56,757 bases of DNA, taken from positions 1 through 56,757 of the forward strand of contig CAIRMS010000161.1 in assembly GCA_903879765.1 (NCBI GenBank). Direction: 5' to 3'. The stretch's first letter is position 1. Each line of letters opens with the position of its first letter. Both the position numbers and the translations under genes were made by a program. The stretch comes from an uncultured Flavobacteriales bacterium (GTDB lineage Bacteria > Bacteroidota > Bacteroidia > Flavobacteriales_D > Crocinitomicaceae). Positions 35,410 through 43,589 of the stretch are shown piece by piece. The notes below the pieces were generated by a model. It did not search any database, was not told where the DNA came from, and saw only the letters and a list, made by a program, of their open reading frames with translations.

Positions 35410-36387
35410 ATGGACAAATTCACGTTTACGCTTCTTTTGTTATGGAATGTTTCAACAAGTCATTGTTTTTCACAATCAATAGACTATTCAGAAAAACAAA
35501 ATTGGGCAGTTTTGCCAGGTGCTTATCCTAAAGAATTGTCGGACCAATTACACGATACAAGTTTATGGTCGTCCGTTGATGTGTTTTATGTTTATCCTAC
35601 CTTAATGTTGGACAAAAAAGATGAGCGATGGAATGTCGAATTAAGCGATCAAGAACAGCAACAAAAAGTTTTGGGAACCGCCGTAAAATACCAAGCAAGC
35701 GCATGGGGTGAAGCGGGAAGAATGTACGTTCCTTTTTACCGTCAAGCACACATTCGTTCCTATGAACTGCTCGAGAAAGGTGGACGCGAGGCCTTGCTTT
35801 TTGCATATGCAGATATCAAAAATGCCTTTCAATATTACTTAGATCATTACAATCATGGTCGTCCAATTATACTAGCCGGACACAGCCAAGGAAGCACACA
35901 TTTACGCATGATTATTGAAGAATTTTTTGACAACAAAGAACTTCGAGGACAATTAGTTGCGGCGTATATTCCGGGAATTGGTATTTACCATAATGAGTTT
36001 AAAAGTATACCGTTAATGAATTCAGCGAGTCAAACAGGAGGATTTGTTACTTGGAACACCTTCAAGAAAAATGTTGACCAAGATTCGTACCGTCGCTGGT
36101 ACAAAGGGAAAGCTGTTGTGAATCCGGTAACATGGCGGACCTCTGGGACAGCGACAAAAGACCAACATCTTGGATTTTTATATTCCAATGATGACTTATT
36201 TTGTCACTGTTTTGAAACAACGGTCATGGATGGAGCCGTATGGATTTCTCGTCCGTGCAGCTATCTCGGATTGGTTTCTTGGACCATGAAAAACCTACAT
36301 GTAGGCGATGTGAATTTGTTTTGGAAAGACATTCAAGAAAATGCAAAATTAAGAGCCCGTAATTATTTGCACGAAAAAGGTTCATAA
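35410..36387 (+). CDS. DUF3089 alpha/beta-hydrolase-like protein
   Basis: 325 residues from the ATG at 35410, with a signal peptide (NVSTSHCFSQS). VDVFYVYPTLMLDK, WGEAGRMYVPFYRQA, AYADIKNAFQYYLDHYNHGRPIILAGHSQGS (Ser nucleophile in GHSQG), and AAYIPGIGI fit DUF3089, a lipase/cutinase-like hydrolase family found next to sugar and lipid genes. Substrate unknown. It is divergent from the DUF3078 gene. Confidence 0.82.
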   Translation: MDKFTFTLLLLWNVSTSHCFSQSIDYSEKQNWAVLPGAYPKELSDQLHDTSLWSSVDVFYVYPTLMLDKKDERWNVELSDQEQQQKVLGTAVKYQASAWGEAGRMYVPFYRQAHIRSYELLEKGGREALLFAYADIKNAFQYYLDHYNHGRPIILAGHSQGSTHLRMIIEEFFDNKELRGQLVAAYIPGIGIYHNEFKSIPLMNSASQTGGFVTWNTFKKNVDQDSYRRWYKGKAVVNPVTWRTSGTATKDQHLGFLYSNDDLFCHCFETTVMDGAVWISRPCSYLGLVSWTMKNLHVGDVNLFWKDIQENAKLRARNYLHEKGS

Positions 36388-36423
36388 GTCCAAATTTCGG
36401 TTCAAAACTTCCACCCTATTTCA

Positions 36424-36454
36424 TTGACGATTCTTTTTTTGCTTTGTATATTTG
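36424..36454 (+). promoter_or_regulatory. gcvP promoter
   Basis: TTG at 36424-36426, a 20-nt spacer, and TATATTTG at 36447-36454, 21 nt before the ATG at 36476. A TTG inside the -7 box is an apparent earlier start but cannot be transcribed from this promoter. Confidence 0.6.
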
Positions 36455-36475
36455 TGCACTCAAAAAAGAACGTTC

Positions 36476-39304
36476 ATGACACCATTTTCTAGAAGACACA
36501 TCGGACCGAGTGAAGCAGAGAAAAAAGCCATGTTGGCTGCTATCGGCATCGACTCGATTTCAACATTGATTGACCGTACCATTCCTGCCCAAATTCGTTT
36601 GGATGGTGAATTGAAAATCGCTGATGCGATGACGGAACAAGAATATTTACAGCATGTTTCAGAATTGGCTGCGAAAAACCAAGTGTTTAAGTCATTTATT
36701 GGTTTAGGATACCATGAAACAATCGTTCCTAGTGTCATTTTAAGAAATGTTTTAGAAAATCCAGGATGGTATACTGCATATACGCCTTACCAAGCGGAGA
36801 TTTCACAAGGACGCCTAGAAGCTTTACTGAATTTCCAAACGATGATTTTGGATTTAACTGGAATGGAAATTGCCAATGCTTCTTTGTTAGATGAGTCGAC
36901 TGCTGCAGCTGAAGCAATGATTATGTTCTATAACTCACGTTCTAGAGCTGAGGTTCAAGCAGGAAAAAATAAATTTTTCGTTTCAGAAGATGCATTACCG
37001 CAAAGCATTGATGTCATGCTTGGACGTGCCATTAATTTAGGCATTGAATTGGTAAAAGGAAACATCGATTCATTTGAAGGTTCTGCAGAATATTTTGGTG
37101 CATTTATCCAAAATCCAAGTGCACATGGACACGTTCGTGATTTGACAGCGAAAATTTCGCAATTGAAAGGACATGGAATTCAAGTGGCAGTAGCTGCAGA
37201 TATTCTTTCGATGGTTCTCTTGAAATCACCAGGAAGTATGGGTGCAGATGTTGTTTTGGGATCTTCTCAACGATTTGGTGTTCCAATGGGTTACGGTGGG
37301 CCTCATGCAGCATTCTTTGCAGCGAAGGAAGAGTACAAACGAAATATTCCAGGAAGAATTATTGGTGTATCGAAAGATGCCGATGACAATTTCGCTTTAC
37401 GAATGGCACTTCAAACAAGAGAGCAACACATAAAACGCGATAAAGCGACGTCGAATATTTGTACAGCGCAAGCATTATTGTCTGTTATGGCAAGTATGTA
37501 TGCTGTTTACCACGGTCCAGATGGAATCCGTGCAATCGCAAATCATGTTCATGATTTAGCAACAAAAACAGCCGCAGGATTAGCAGCAAAAGGAATTACA
37601 TTAGGGACACAGTCCTATTTTGACACACTTTGGATAAAAGATGTTAATTGTTCCGTTATTCGCTCAAAAGCAGAAGCACAAAAATTAAATTTCCGCTACA
37701 TCTCTGACTCAGAATTGAGCATCAGTTTTGGCGAGCCACATACGATGGAAGATGTTCATGCTATTTTAGCATGTTTCGATGCTCATGCATCAGAAGGAAC
37801 ATCTAAACTTTCTTCCGACTTGAAGAGAAGCGATGCTGTTTTAAGTCATCCGGTATTTAACAGTCATCATTCTGAATCTCAAATGATGCGTTATTTGAAA
37901 CGATTGGAGAACAAGGACCTTTCATTGGTTCACAGCATGATTCCATTAGGCTCATGTACCATGAAGTTGAATGCGGCAACAGAATTAATGCCGATTACCA
38001 ATCCGCAATTCGCGAATTTACATCCATTTGCTCCGGTTGAACAAGCTGCAGGATACCATGAAATGTTTAAACAATTGTCTTTAGATTTATCTGAAAGCAC
38101 TGGATTTGCAGGTGTTTCCCTACAGCCAAACTCTGGTGCGCAAGGAGAATACGCAGGATTAATGGTCATCAAAGCATTCCACGAATCGAATGGTGATACA
38201 CAACGTAAAAAAATGATCATCCCATCATCTGCGCATGGAACAAATCCTGCTTCTGCAGTTATGGCTGGATTTGAAGTGGTTGTCACTGGTTGCGATGAAA
38301 ATGGAAACATCGATATTGAGGAATTACGCCGCGTAGCGATTGATTTGAAAGATGTATTAGGCGGGATCATGGTAACGTATCCATCAACACATGGTGTGTA
38401 CGAAGAAGGTATTCGTGAAATCACTTCGATTATCCACGAGAACGGTGGACAAGTTTACATGGACGGTGCGAATATGAATGCACAGGTTGGATTAACAAAT
38501 CCAGGAAATATCGGTGCTGACGTTTGTCACTTGAACTTACACAAAACATTCGCTATTCCACATGGTGGTGGTGGTCCAGGTATGGGTCCAATCGGTGTTG
38601 CGGCTCACTTACTTCCTTTCTTACCTGGAAGTCCGATTGTGAAAACAGGAGGAGAAAAAGCAATCCATGCGATTTCTGCGGCTCCATTCGGAAGTGCGTT
38701 GATTCTATTAATTTCTTACGCTTACATCAAAATGTTAGGTGCAAAAGGACTTCGTGAATCTACCGAAATTGCGATTTTAAATGCGAATTACATTGCTGCA
38801 GGTTTGAAAGGACATTACGATATTCTTTACACAGGACAAAACGGAACAGTAGCGCATGAGATGATCTTAGACTGTCGCGATTTCAAACGTACAGCTGAAG
38901 TAGAAGTAGCCGACATGGCGAAACGATTGATCGATTTCAACTTCCACGCTCCAACGGTATCCTTCCCTGTGGCAGGAACCTTGATGATTGAACCAACAGA
39001 ATCAGAGGATAAAGAAGAATTAGATCGCTTTATCATCGCGATGATTAAAATCCGTGAGGAAATTCGTCAAATCGAAAACGGAGAAGCAGATAAGGTGAAT
39101 AACTTATTGAAAAATGCACCGCATACAGCAGATTGCATTATAAACAAAGAATGGAATTACCCATATACTCCTCAAGAAGCGGCTTATCCAGTGGCTTATT
39201 TGAAAGAGTGGAAATATTGGGTGCCTGTTCGACGTGTTGACAATGCGTTCGGTGACCGAAATTTGGTTTGCTCTTGTCCAAGTATTGAGAGTTATCAATC
39301 ATAG
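36476..39304 (+). CDS. gcvP: glycine dehydrogenase (decarboxylating), P protein
   Basis: 942 residues, the fused alpha-beta single-chain P protein. It decarboxylates glycine and passes the aminomethyl group to lipoyl-GcvH in the glycine cleavage system. N-terminal RRHIGPSEAEKKAML, GLGYHETIVPSVILRN and SLLDESTAAAEAM in the first half; SLVHSMIPLGSCTMKLN and HLNLHKTFAIPHGGGGPG with the PLP Lys690 in the second. It is monocistronic with its own promoter and terminator; gcvH and gcvT are not in the window. Confidence 0.96.
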   Translation: MTPFSRRHIGPSEAEKKAMLAAIGIDSISTLIDRTIPAQIRLDGELKIADAMTEQEYLQHVSELAAKNQVFKSFIGLGYHETIVPSVILRNVLENPGWYTAYTPYQAEISQGRLEALLNFQTMILDLTGMEIANASLLDESTAAAEAMIMFYNSRSRAEVQAGKNKFFVSEDALPQSIDVMLGRAINLGIELVKGNIDSFEGSAEYFGAFIQNPSAHGHVRDLTAKISQLKGHGIQVAVAADILSMVLLKSPGSMGADVVLGSSQRFGVPMGYGGPHAAFFAAKEEYKRNIPGRIIGVSKDADDNFALRMALQTREQHIKRDKATSNICTAQALLSVMASMYAVYHGPDGIRAIANHVHDLATKTAAGLAAKGITLGTQSYFDTLWIKDVNCSVIRSKAEAQKLNFRYISDSELSISFGEPHTMEDVHAILACFDAHASEGTSKLSSDLKRSDAVLSHPVFNSHHSESQMMRYLKRLENKDLSLVHSMIPLGSCTMKLNAATELMPITNPQFANLHPFAPVEQAAGYHEMFKQLSLDLSESTGFAGVSLQPNSGAQGEYAGLMVIKAFHESNGDTQRKKMIIPSSAHGTNPASAVMAGFEVVVTGCDENGNIDIEELRRVAIDLKDVLGGIMVTYPSTHGVYEEGIREITSIIHENGGQVYMDGANMNAQVGLTNPGNIGADVCHLNLHKTFAIPHGGGGPGMGPIGVAAHLLPFLPGSPIVKTGGEKAIHAISAAPFGSALILLISYAYIKMLGAKGLRESTEIAILNANYIAAGLKGHYDILYTGQNGTVAHEMILDCRDFKRTAEVEVADMAKRLIDFNFHAPTVSFPVAGTLMIEPTESEDKEELDRFIIAMIKIREEIRQIENGEADKVNNLLKNAPHTADCIINKEWNYPYTPQEAAYPVAYLKEWKYWVPVRRVDNAFGDRNLVCSCPSIESYQS

Positions 39305-39310
39305 ATTACT

Positions 39311-39339
39311 AAAAAGTCCCTTTTCCGAGGGGCTTTTTT
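39311..39339 (+). terminator. intrinsic terminator after gcvP
   Basis: The stem AAAAAGTCCC (39311-39320) pairs with GGGGCTTTTT (39329-39338) with one G-T pair and an 8-nt loop, and is followed by T-rich sequence. Confidence 0.85.
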
Positions 39340-39376
39340 ATTTTTAACGTAGTTTCGTACGTAAATTCAAACGAAG

Positions 39377-40093
39377 ATGAAATTAGATATCTTAGCTTTT
39401 GCCGCCCATCCCGACGATGTAGAATTATCTGCATCAGGTACTTTGTTGCATTACGCTGCACAAGGAAAGAAAATCGGAATCATTGATTTAACTGAGGGTG
39501 AATTGGGGACAAGAGGTTCTGTTGCTGATCGCTATGCTGAATCAGCTGCAGCAGTTGAACTCATGGGATTAACTATTCGCAAGAACTTGAACATGGGCGA
39601 TGGATTCTTCGAAGTAAATGAAGTAAACAAACGCAAAATCGTTGAACAAATTCGCATTCATAAACCGGAAATCGTTTTCGCCAATTGCTTGAGCGACCGA
39701 CATCCAGATCATGGACGAGCAGGAAAATTAGTGTCCGATGCATGCTTTCTAGCTGGTTTGCGGAAAATCGAAACAATGGTCGATGGTATTTCTTTGGCGC
39801 CACATCGTCCGAGATTAGTATTGCATTACATTCAAGATCACTACGCCCATCCTGATATCGTCATGGATGTAACACCATTCATGGAACAAAAAATAGAGGT
39901 TATTAAAGCGTTCCGCTCACAGTTTTTCGATCCAAATTCTATCGAACCAACGACGCCAATTTCTGGCGAAGAATTTTTTCAATTCATCAAAGGAAGAATG
40001 ATGCAATATGGACGTCCTATTGGAGTTGATTACGCCGAAGGATTTACAGTTACGCGCATTCTTGGTACGAAAGATCTTTTTGGATTAGTTTGA
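39377..40093 (+). CDS. bshB1: bacillithiol biosynthesis deacetylase BshB1
   Basis: 238 residues, full length. A LmbE/PIG-L zinc deacetylase that removes the acetyl group from GlcNAc-malate in bacillithiol synthesis. Zn-site motifs are AAHPDDVELSASG (His11, Asp14) and DRHPDHGRAG. DLTEGELGTRGS and YIQDHYAHPDIVMDV are typical of the BshB1 subfamily. The stop is TGA; the first repeat block begins 3 nt later. Confidence 0.92.
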   Translation: MKLDILAFAAHPDDVELSASGTLLHYAAQGKKIGIIDLTEGELGTRGSVADRYAESAAAVELMGLTIRKNLNMGDGFFEVNEVNKRKIVEQIRIHKPEIVFANCLSDRHPDHGRAGKLVSDACFLAGLRKIETMVDGISLAPHRPRLVLHYIQDHYAHPDIVMDVTPFMEQKIEVIKAFRSQFFDPNSIEPTTPISGEEFFQFIKGRMMQYGRPIGVDYAEGFTVTRILGTKDLFGLV

Positions 40094-40096
40094 GGC

Positions 40097-40232
40097 TAAT
40101 GTGCTAATGACTTAATGTGCTAGTGTGCTGGTTAGTTAATGTGCTAATGTGTTAGTGTGAGTAAGCTATCGGAGCATGTCAGTAGCAAATTAGATCATTG
40201 GCACATTAGTCCATTAGCACATTAGTCCATTA
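40097..40232. repeat. octamer array block A (two arms)
   Basis: 136 bp, exactly 17 octamers in one register. The left arm (40097-40160) has eight units such as TAATGTGC, TAATGACT and TAGTGTGC. A core of three octamers follows (contains TCGGAGCA). The right arm (40185-40232) has six inverted units, GCACATTA alternating with GTCCATTA. It lies between bshB1 and the HYC_CC_PP gene. The right arm ends 4 nt before a TACATTTG box. Confidence 0.92.
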
Positions 40233-40244
40233 TTCCTACATTTG
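40214..40244 (+). promoter_or_regulatory. promoter formed at the edge of array block A
   Basis: TACATTTG at 40237-40244 fits the -7 box and lies 4 nt before the ATG at 40249. The only -33 candidate at the right distance is TTAG (40214-40217, spacer 19 nt), which is made by the repeat itself. The promoter call is moderate; the spacing is exact. Confidence 0.4.
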
Positions 40245-40248
40245 TACC

Positions 40249-40662
40249 ATGAAATCGCTGATTCTTATTTTCTTAAGTACGCTTTTGTTTCTAGGGAACG
40301 TTGGGATTCCTGTGTTTACACATGCTTGTGAAGAAGATGGCATTTTCACTTCGTTTTTCATTAAGCTGCAAAATCATTGTCAAGAAGAACAGTCGGATTT
40401 ACCTCCTTGCTGTCAAAAAGAAAAAAAGAAGAATTGCTGTCACGATGAGAAAACTGTGGTGCAATTGGATGAGAAATACGTTCTTACACATGCTTTTTCC
40501 GTTCCATTTTTTCACGTTTCATTTACCGCGAATCAGCCTATTTCATTTGATTCATACATACTTCTTTCAGAAGTTGTTTCCATTCAAACATGGGACGACC
40601 CACCTCCGCTGAGGAAATACGGTAAAGAATTACTGATCCAAAACTGCGTTTTTCGTATTTGA
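40249..40662 (+). CDS. small Cys-rich HYC_CC_PP-like exported protein
   Basis: 137 residues with a signal peptide (LFLGNVGIPVFTHA). After it come THACEEDG, LPPCCQKEKKKNCCHDEK (paired cysteines and Lys run), and DDPPPLRKYGKELLIQNCVFRI at the end. This matches the small Bacteroidetes family named for its H-x-C, CC and PP motifs, which is usually found just before a TonB receptor, as here. Metal (probably copper or zinc) handling is an inference from the cysteines and from the HMA protein two genes on. Confidence 0.7.
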   Translation: MKSLILIFLSTLLFLGNVGIPVFTHACEEDGIFTSFFIKLQNHCQEEQSDLPPCCQKEKKKNCCHDEKTVVQLDEKYVLTHAFSVPFFHVSFTANQPISFDSYILLSEVVSIQTWDDPPPLRKYGKELLIQNCVFRI

Positions 40663-40689
40663 AATTCCAATCATCCATACTCTAAACGG

Positions 40690-40705
40690 ACTTGAAAAAT
40701 CAAGT
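40690..40705. other. short hairpin between the HYC_CC_PP gene and the receptor
   Basis: A perfect 6-bp inverted repeat, ACTTGA and TCAAGT, around AAAA. No T run follows, so it is not a convincing terminator. It may be an operator or mRNA structure. Confidence 0.3.
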
Positions 40706-40737
40706 GTTCGTTGCGTATTCATGATTTAATTTTAGCT

Positions 40738-41238
40738 ATGAAACATTATTTTTTAGGATTTCTCCTCATCTGGATGACCTCCAAAACCAATGCACAAATC
40801 AAAGGAGTTGTTCTACGACAAGACTCCACAAAAACTAGTCCCATTGAAAATGCAAAGATTCGTCTTTCCCATTCAAATCAAGGGGTATTTTCCAACAAGG
40901 ATGGACGATTTGAAATAGTTCTTCCCAAAGTTTTACCGGACACCCTGATCATCAGTGCAATGGGTTACTTATCAGACTCCATTGTGGTGACAAAAAATGA
41001 TCGCTTCGTCGCGTTCACTATTTTACTCATTCCGGTTTCGACGAAAACAGAAATTGTCTATCAACTTCGTAAAAATTCCCATCAGATCTCCAAAATGAAA
41101 ACATTACATGTGGAAGAAATTGGATCGGGAGAATTGCGAAAAGCTGCTTGTTGTAATTTATCTGAATCTTTTGAAACAAACGCTTCTGTCGATGTCAATA
41201 TTACCGACGCAGTTTCGGGTGCCAAAAAATCCAACTGA
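40738..41238 (+). pseudogene. TonB-dependent receptor, N-terminal part before a frameshift
   Basis: The ATG at 40738 starts a signal peptide (FLGFLLIWMTSKTNAQ), then a CarboxypepD_reg domain (IKGVVLRQDSTKTSPIENA, FSNKDGRFEIVLP) and the start of the plug (ELRKAACCNLSESFETNASVDVNITDAVSGAKK). The frame then stops in TGA right after a run of six A at 41224-41229. With seven A it would read on as Gly-Ala-Lys-Lys-Ile-Gln-Leu-Met-Gly-Leu-Asp into the next frame, exactly the expected receptor sequence. It is thus half of one split gene, by sequencing error, mutation or slippage. Confidence 0.8.
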
Positions 41239-42932
41239 TGGGTCTCGATGGTGTTTACACCCAAATTCAATTAGAAAACATTCCTTATTTGCGCGGACTC
41301 GAAAGTTCTTTTGGACTTCAGTCTATTCCTGGAACTTGGATTGAGTCAATACAAATCACCAAAGGAACAGGAAATGTCGTAAACGGCTATGAATCGATGG
41401 CGGGACTCGTGAATTTAGAAATGAAAAAACCGAGTGAAATGGAAAAATTCTATTTTAACGCCTACCAAAATCGCTTTGGACGCTCTGAAATGAATATGAA
41501 TGCAGGAACCAAAATCAATCAAAAATGGAGCACCGGAATACTGGGTCACGCTTCCTCTATGTTCGGAAATATCGATCATAACATGGATGGATTTCGGGAC
41601 ATTCCAATGGGCGATAACGTCGCTTTGATGAATCGCTGGTCTTTTCAAGGAAAAAAAATGGAAGCGCAATTTGGCTTCAATGTTTACCAAGATCGCAAAA
41701 CAGGTGGGCAAACCACTTTCTACCGAGATAATCCAAACGGATACGGAGTGGTGATGAATTCGCGCCATGCCGATGTTTATGCGAAAACAGGGTTCTTTAG
41801 TAAAAAGCCAATGCGGTCAATTGGTGTAGTTTACAACCTGAAATACCAAGCAATGAATGGCGCATTTGGTATACGTGATTTTCAAGGAGAAGAAAAACGC
41901 GTCTATGTGAATGCGATTTACGACGATATAATTGCAACAAGTGATCATAAAGTTAAACTTGGTGCGAGTTTCGTTGGTCTACAAATCCGTCAGCGAGTAC
42001 AAAATTTGGATCAACGTCGAACAGAAATCGTCCCGGGGATTTTTGGGGAATATACCTATACGGGTTCTCGATTAATCACAGTATTAGGAGCGCGTTACGA
42101 TCAACACTTCACCTATGGCGGACAATTCTCGCCTCGAATTCATGCGAAATATGCCTTAACCCAGCGAGCAGATCTACGCATTACGGCTGGAAAAGGTTGG
42201 CGTGTACCAAACTACATGATTGACAATATTTCACTTTTAGCGAATTCCAAAACCTGGATTGCTCCATCGGAAATCAAACCGGAAATATCATGGAATGCTG
42301 GAATTTCTTTAGTGAAAGATTTTACCGTTCTCGAAAAAAATGGGAATATCAGCTTGGACTTCTATCATACACTTTTTCAAAATCAGTTGATTGTTGATCG
42401 TGATGCTGCATTGGATGCGATTGTCTTTCAAAATCTTGCAAACTCATCTTACTCAAATAGTTTTCAGTTAGAAATGTCGTATTCACCCACTAAGAACTTC
42501 GAACTTCGATTTGCCTACAAACATTTAGATGTGAAGGCGTTGTACGATGGTGTAATGCGTCAACAAGTGATGATTCCGAAGAACCGTGGATTCGTTAATC
42601 TCGCCTACCGAACGCGAAATAAACGCTGGGAATTCGATGCTACATGTACGATTTACGGCTCGGGACGTTTACCTGTCATTCTTCAAGCGTCGGGTCTAGA
42701 ACAGCATGATGAACAAAGTTCAGTGTATCCTATGGTCAACTCACAAATTACGCATATTTACAAAAAATGGAATTTTTACCTTGGTGGCGAAAATTTAGCG
42801 AACTTTAGACAATTGAATCCGATTATTGATGCCCAGAATCCTTTTGGAAGTTCCTTCGATGCAAATAGAGTTTGGGGTCCGATAATGGGTTGGAATGTTT
42901 ATGCGGGACTTAGGTATGCGATGAAGGGTTAA
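41238..42932 (+). CDS. TonB-dependent receptor, plug end and barrel (second part of the split gene)
   Basis: 564 residues in the frame after the A6 shift. It begins in mid-plug (GLDGVYTQIQLENIPYLRGL, IESIQITKGTGNVVNGYESMAGLVNLEMKKP) and continues through about 20 barrel strands to the terminal GWNVYAGLRYAMKG. The plug style (GTGNVVNGYESMAG) is that of receptors linked to copper/heavy-metal and HMA genes. The barrel is intact with no other lesion, which favours a recent shift or slippage over an old pseudogene. Its stop codon TAA is the first three bases of repeat block B. Confidence 0.85.
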   Translation: MGLDGVYTQIQLENIPYLRGLESSFGLQSIPGTWIESIQITKGTGNVVNGYESMAGLVNLEMKKPSEMEKFYFNAYQNRFGRSEMNMNAGTKINQKWSTGILGHASSMFGNIDHNMDGFRDIPMGDNVALMNRWSFQGKKMEAQFGFNVYQDRKTGGQTTFYRDNPNGYGVVMNSRHADVYAKTGFFSKKPMRSIGVVYNLKYQAMNGAFGIRDFQGEEKRVYVNAIYDDIIATSDHKVKLGASFVGLQIRQRVQNLDQRRTEIVPGIFGEYTYTGSRLITVLGARYDQHFTYGGQFSPRIHAKYALTQRADLRITAGKGWRVPNYMIDNISLLANSKTWIAPSEIKPEISWNAGISLVKDFTVLEKNGNISLDFYHTLFQNQLIVDRDAALDAIVFQNLANSSYSNSFQLEMSYSPTKNFELRFAYKHLDVKALYDGVMRQQVMIPKNRGFVNLAYRTRNKRWEFDATCTIYGSGRLPVILQASGLEQHDEQSSVYPMVNSQITHIYKKWNFYLGGENLANFRQLNPIIDAQNPFGSSFDANRVWGPIMGWNVYAGLRYAMKG

Positions 42933-43078
42933 TGCCCTAGTGTGCTAGTTTGCTAATGTGCTAATTGATTAATGTGCTAATGGACTAATGTGCTAATGTG
43001 CTAATTAATCAATGTGCTAATTTGCCGATGGACTAATGTGCTAGTTACTTAATGTGCTAGTTTAATGTGCTCATGTGG
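42930..43078. repeat. octamer array block B (left arm only)
   Basis: About 19 octamers, starting exactly at the receptor's TAA stop (TAATGCCC, TAGTGTGC, TAGTTTGC, TAATGTGC and so on). The register is kept for 16 units, then breaks once: a 5-base unit (a 3-bp deletion) at 43058. It ends in TCATGTGG, followed by an AGGAGAGA-like core. No inverted right arm is seen before the HMA gene. Confidence 0.92.
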
Positions 43079-43121
43079 AGGAGAGATAGTGAGAAATGAA
43101 TACTTTTTAAATTTATATATG

Positions 43122-43454
43122 ATGAAAACAATAACCTTAAGTCTATTCTTTGTGCTATTCAGCGCGCTAAGTTTTGGGCAAAAATCAATGACGAGTCAAA
43201 TTCAGACGAATGCGCAATGTGGTGATTGTAAGGAACGAATCGAAGGGAAATTAAACTATATAAAAGGAATCAAATTTGCAGAACTCGATGACCAGACGAA
43301 AATTGTTACTGTTAAATACGACCCGAGTAAAATTGAACTTCTGACGATCAAGCAAACAATTGCGAAAATTGGTTATGATGCCGATGAGGTGAAAGCGGCT
43401 AAAGAAGACGTGGAGAAATTACCGAAGTGTTGTCAGCCGAATGGACATGAATAA
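43122..43454 (+). CDS. exported heavy-metal-associated (HMA) domain protein
   Basis: 110 residues from the ATG at 43122 (or 43119). A signal peptide (FVLFSALSFGQ) precedes an HMA fold: SQIQTNAQCGDCKERIEGKL with the metal-binding CxxC, VTVKYDPSKIELLTIKQTIAKIGYDADEV, and a C-terminal LPKCCQPNGHE with two more Cys and a His. HMA domains bind Cu(I) or similar soft metals. Its place after the HYC_CC_PP gene and receptor suggests a metal uptake or sequestration set. The TAA stop is the first part of repeat block C. Confidence 0.85.
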   Translation: MKTITLSLFFVLFSALSFGQKSMTSQIQTNAQCGDCKERIEGKLNYIKGIKFAELDDQTKIVTVKYDPSKIELLTIKQTIAKIGYDADEVKAAKEDVEKLPKCCQPNGHE

Positions 43455-43563
43455 TGTGCTAATGTGTTAGTTAACTAATGTGCTAATTAACTAATGTGCT
43501 AATGTGCTAATTAACTCATGTGCTAATTAACTTATGGGTTGATGTGCTATTAGACGGGTGTGC
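43452..43563. repeat. octamer array block C (left arm only)
   Basis: 14 octamers (112 bp) in perfect register from the HMA gene's TAA stop: TAATGTGC, TAATGTGT, TAGTTAAC, TAATGTGC, TAATTAAC and so on, decaying into TATTAGAC and GGGTGTGC, then TTCAGCGG. No right arm is present before the convergent T9SS gene. Confidence 0.92.
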
Positions 43564-43589
43564 TTCAGCGGAATAAAGAGATATGAGCT

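Noticed and set aside
37930..38424. A 164-codon minus-strand frame opposite gcvP
   Set aside because: It is the antisense of a conserved gcvP region, with no promoter, signal or motif.
42930..43563. Simple sequence noise or assembly artefact
   Set aside because: Units differ from each other, registers are exact, ends are gene-anchored and blocks differ in length and arms, which a collapsed or expanded assembly would not give. Raw reads were not available to me.
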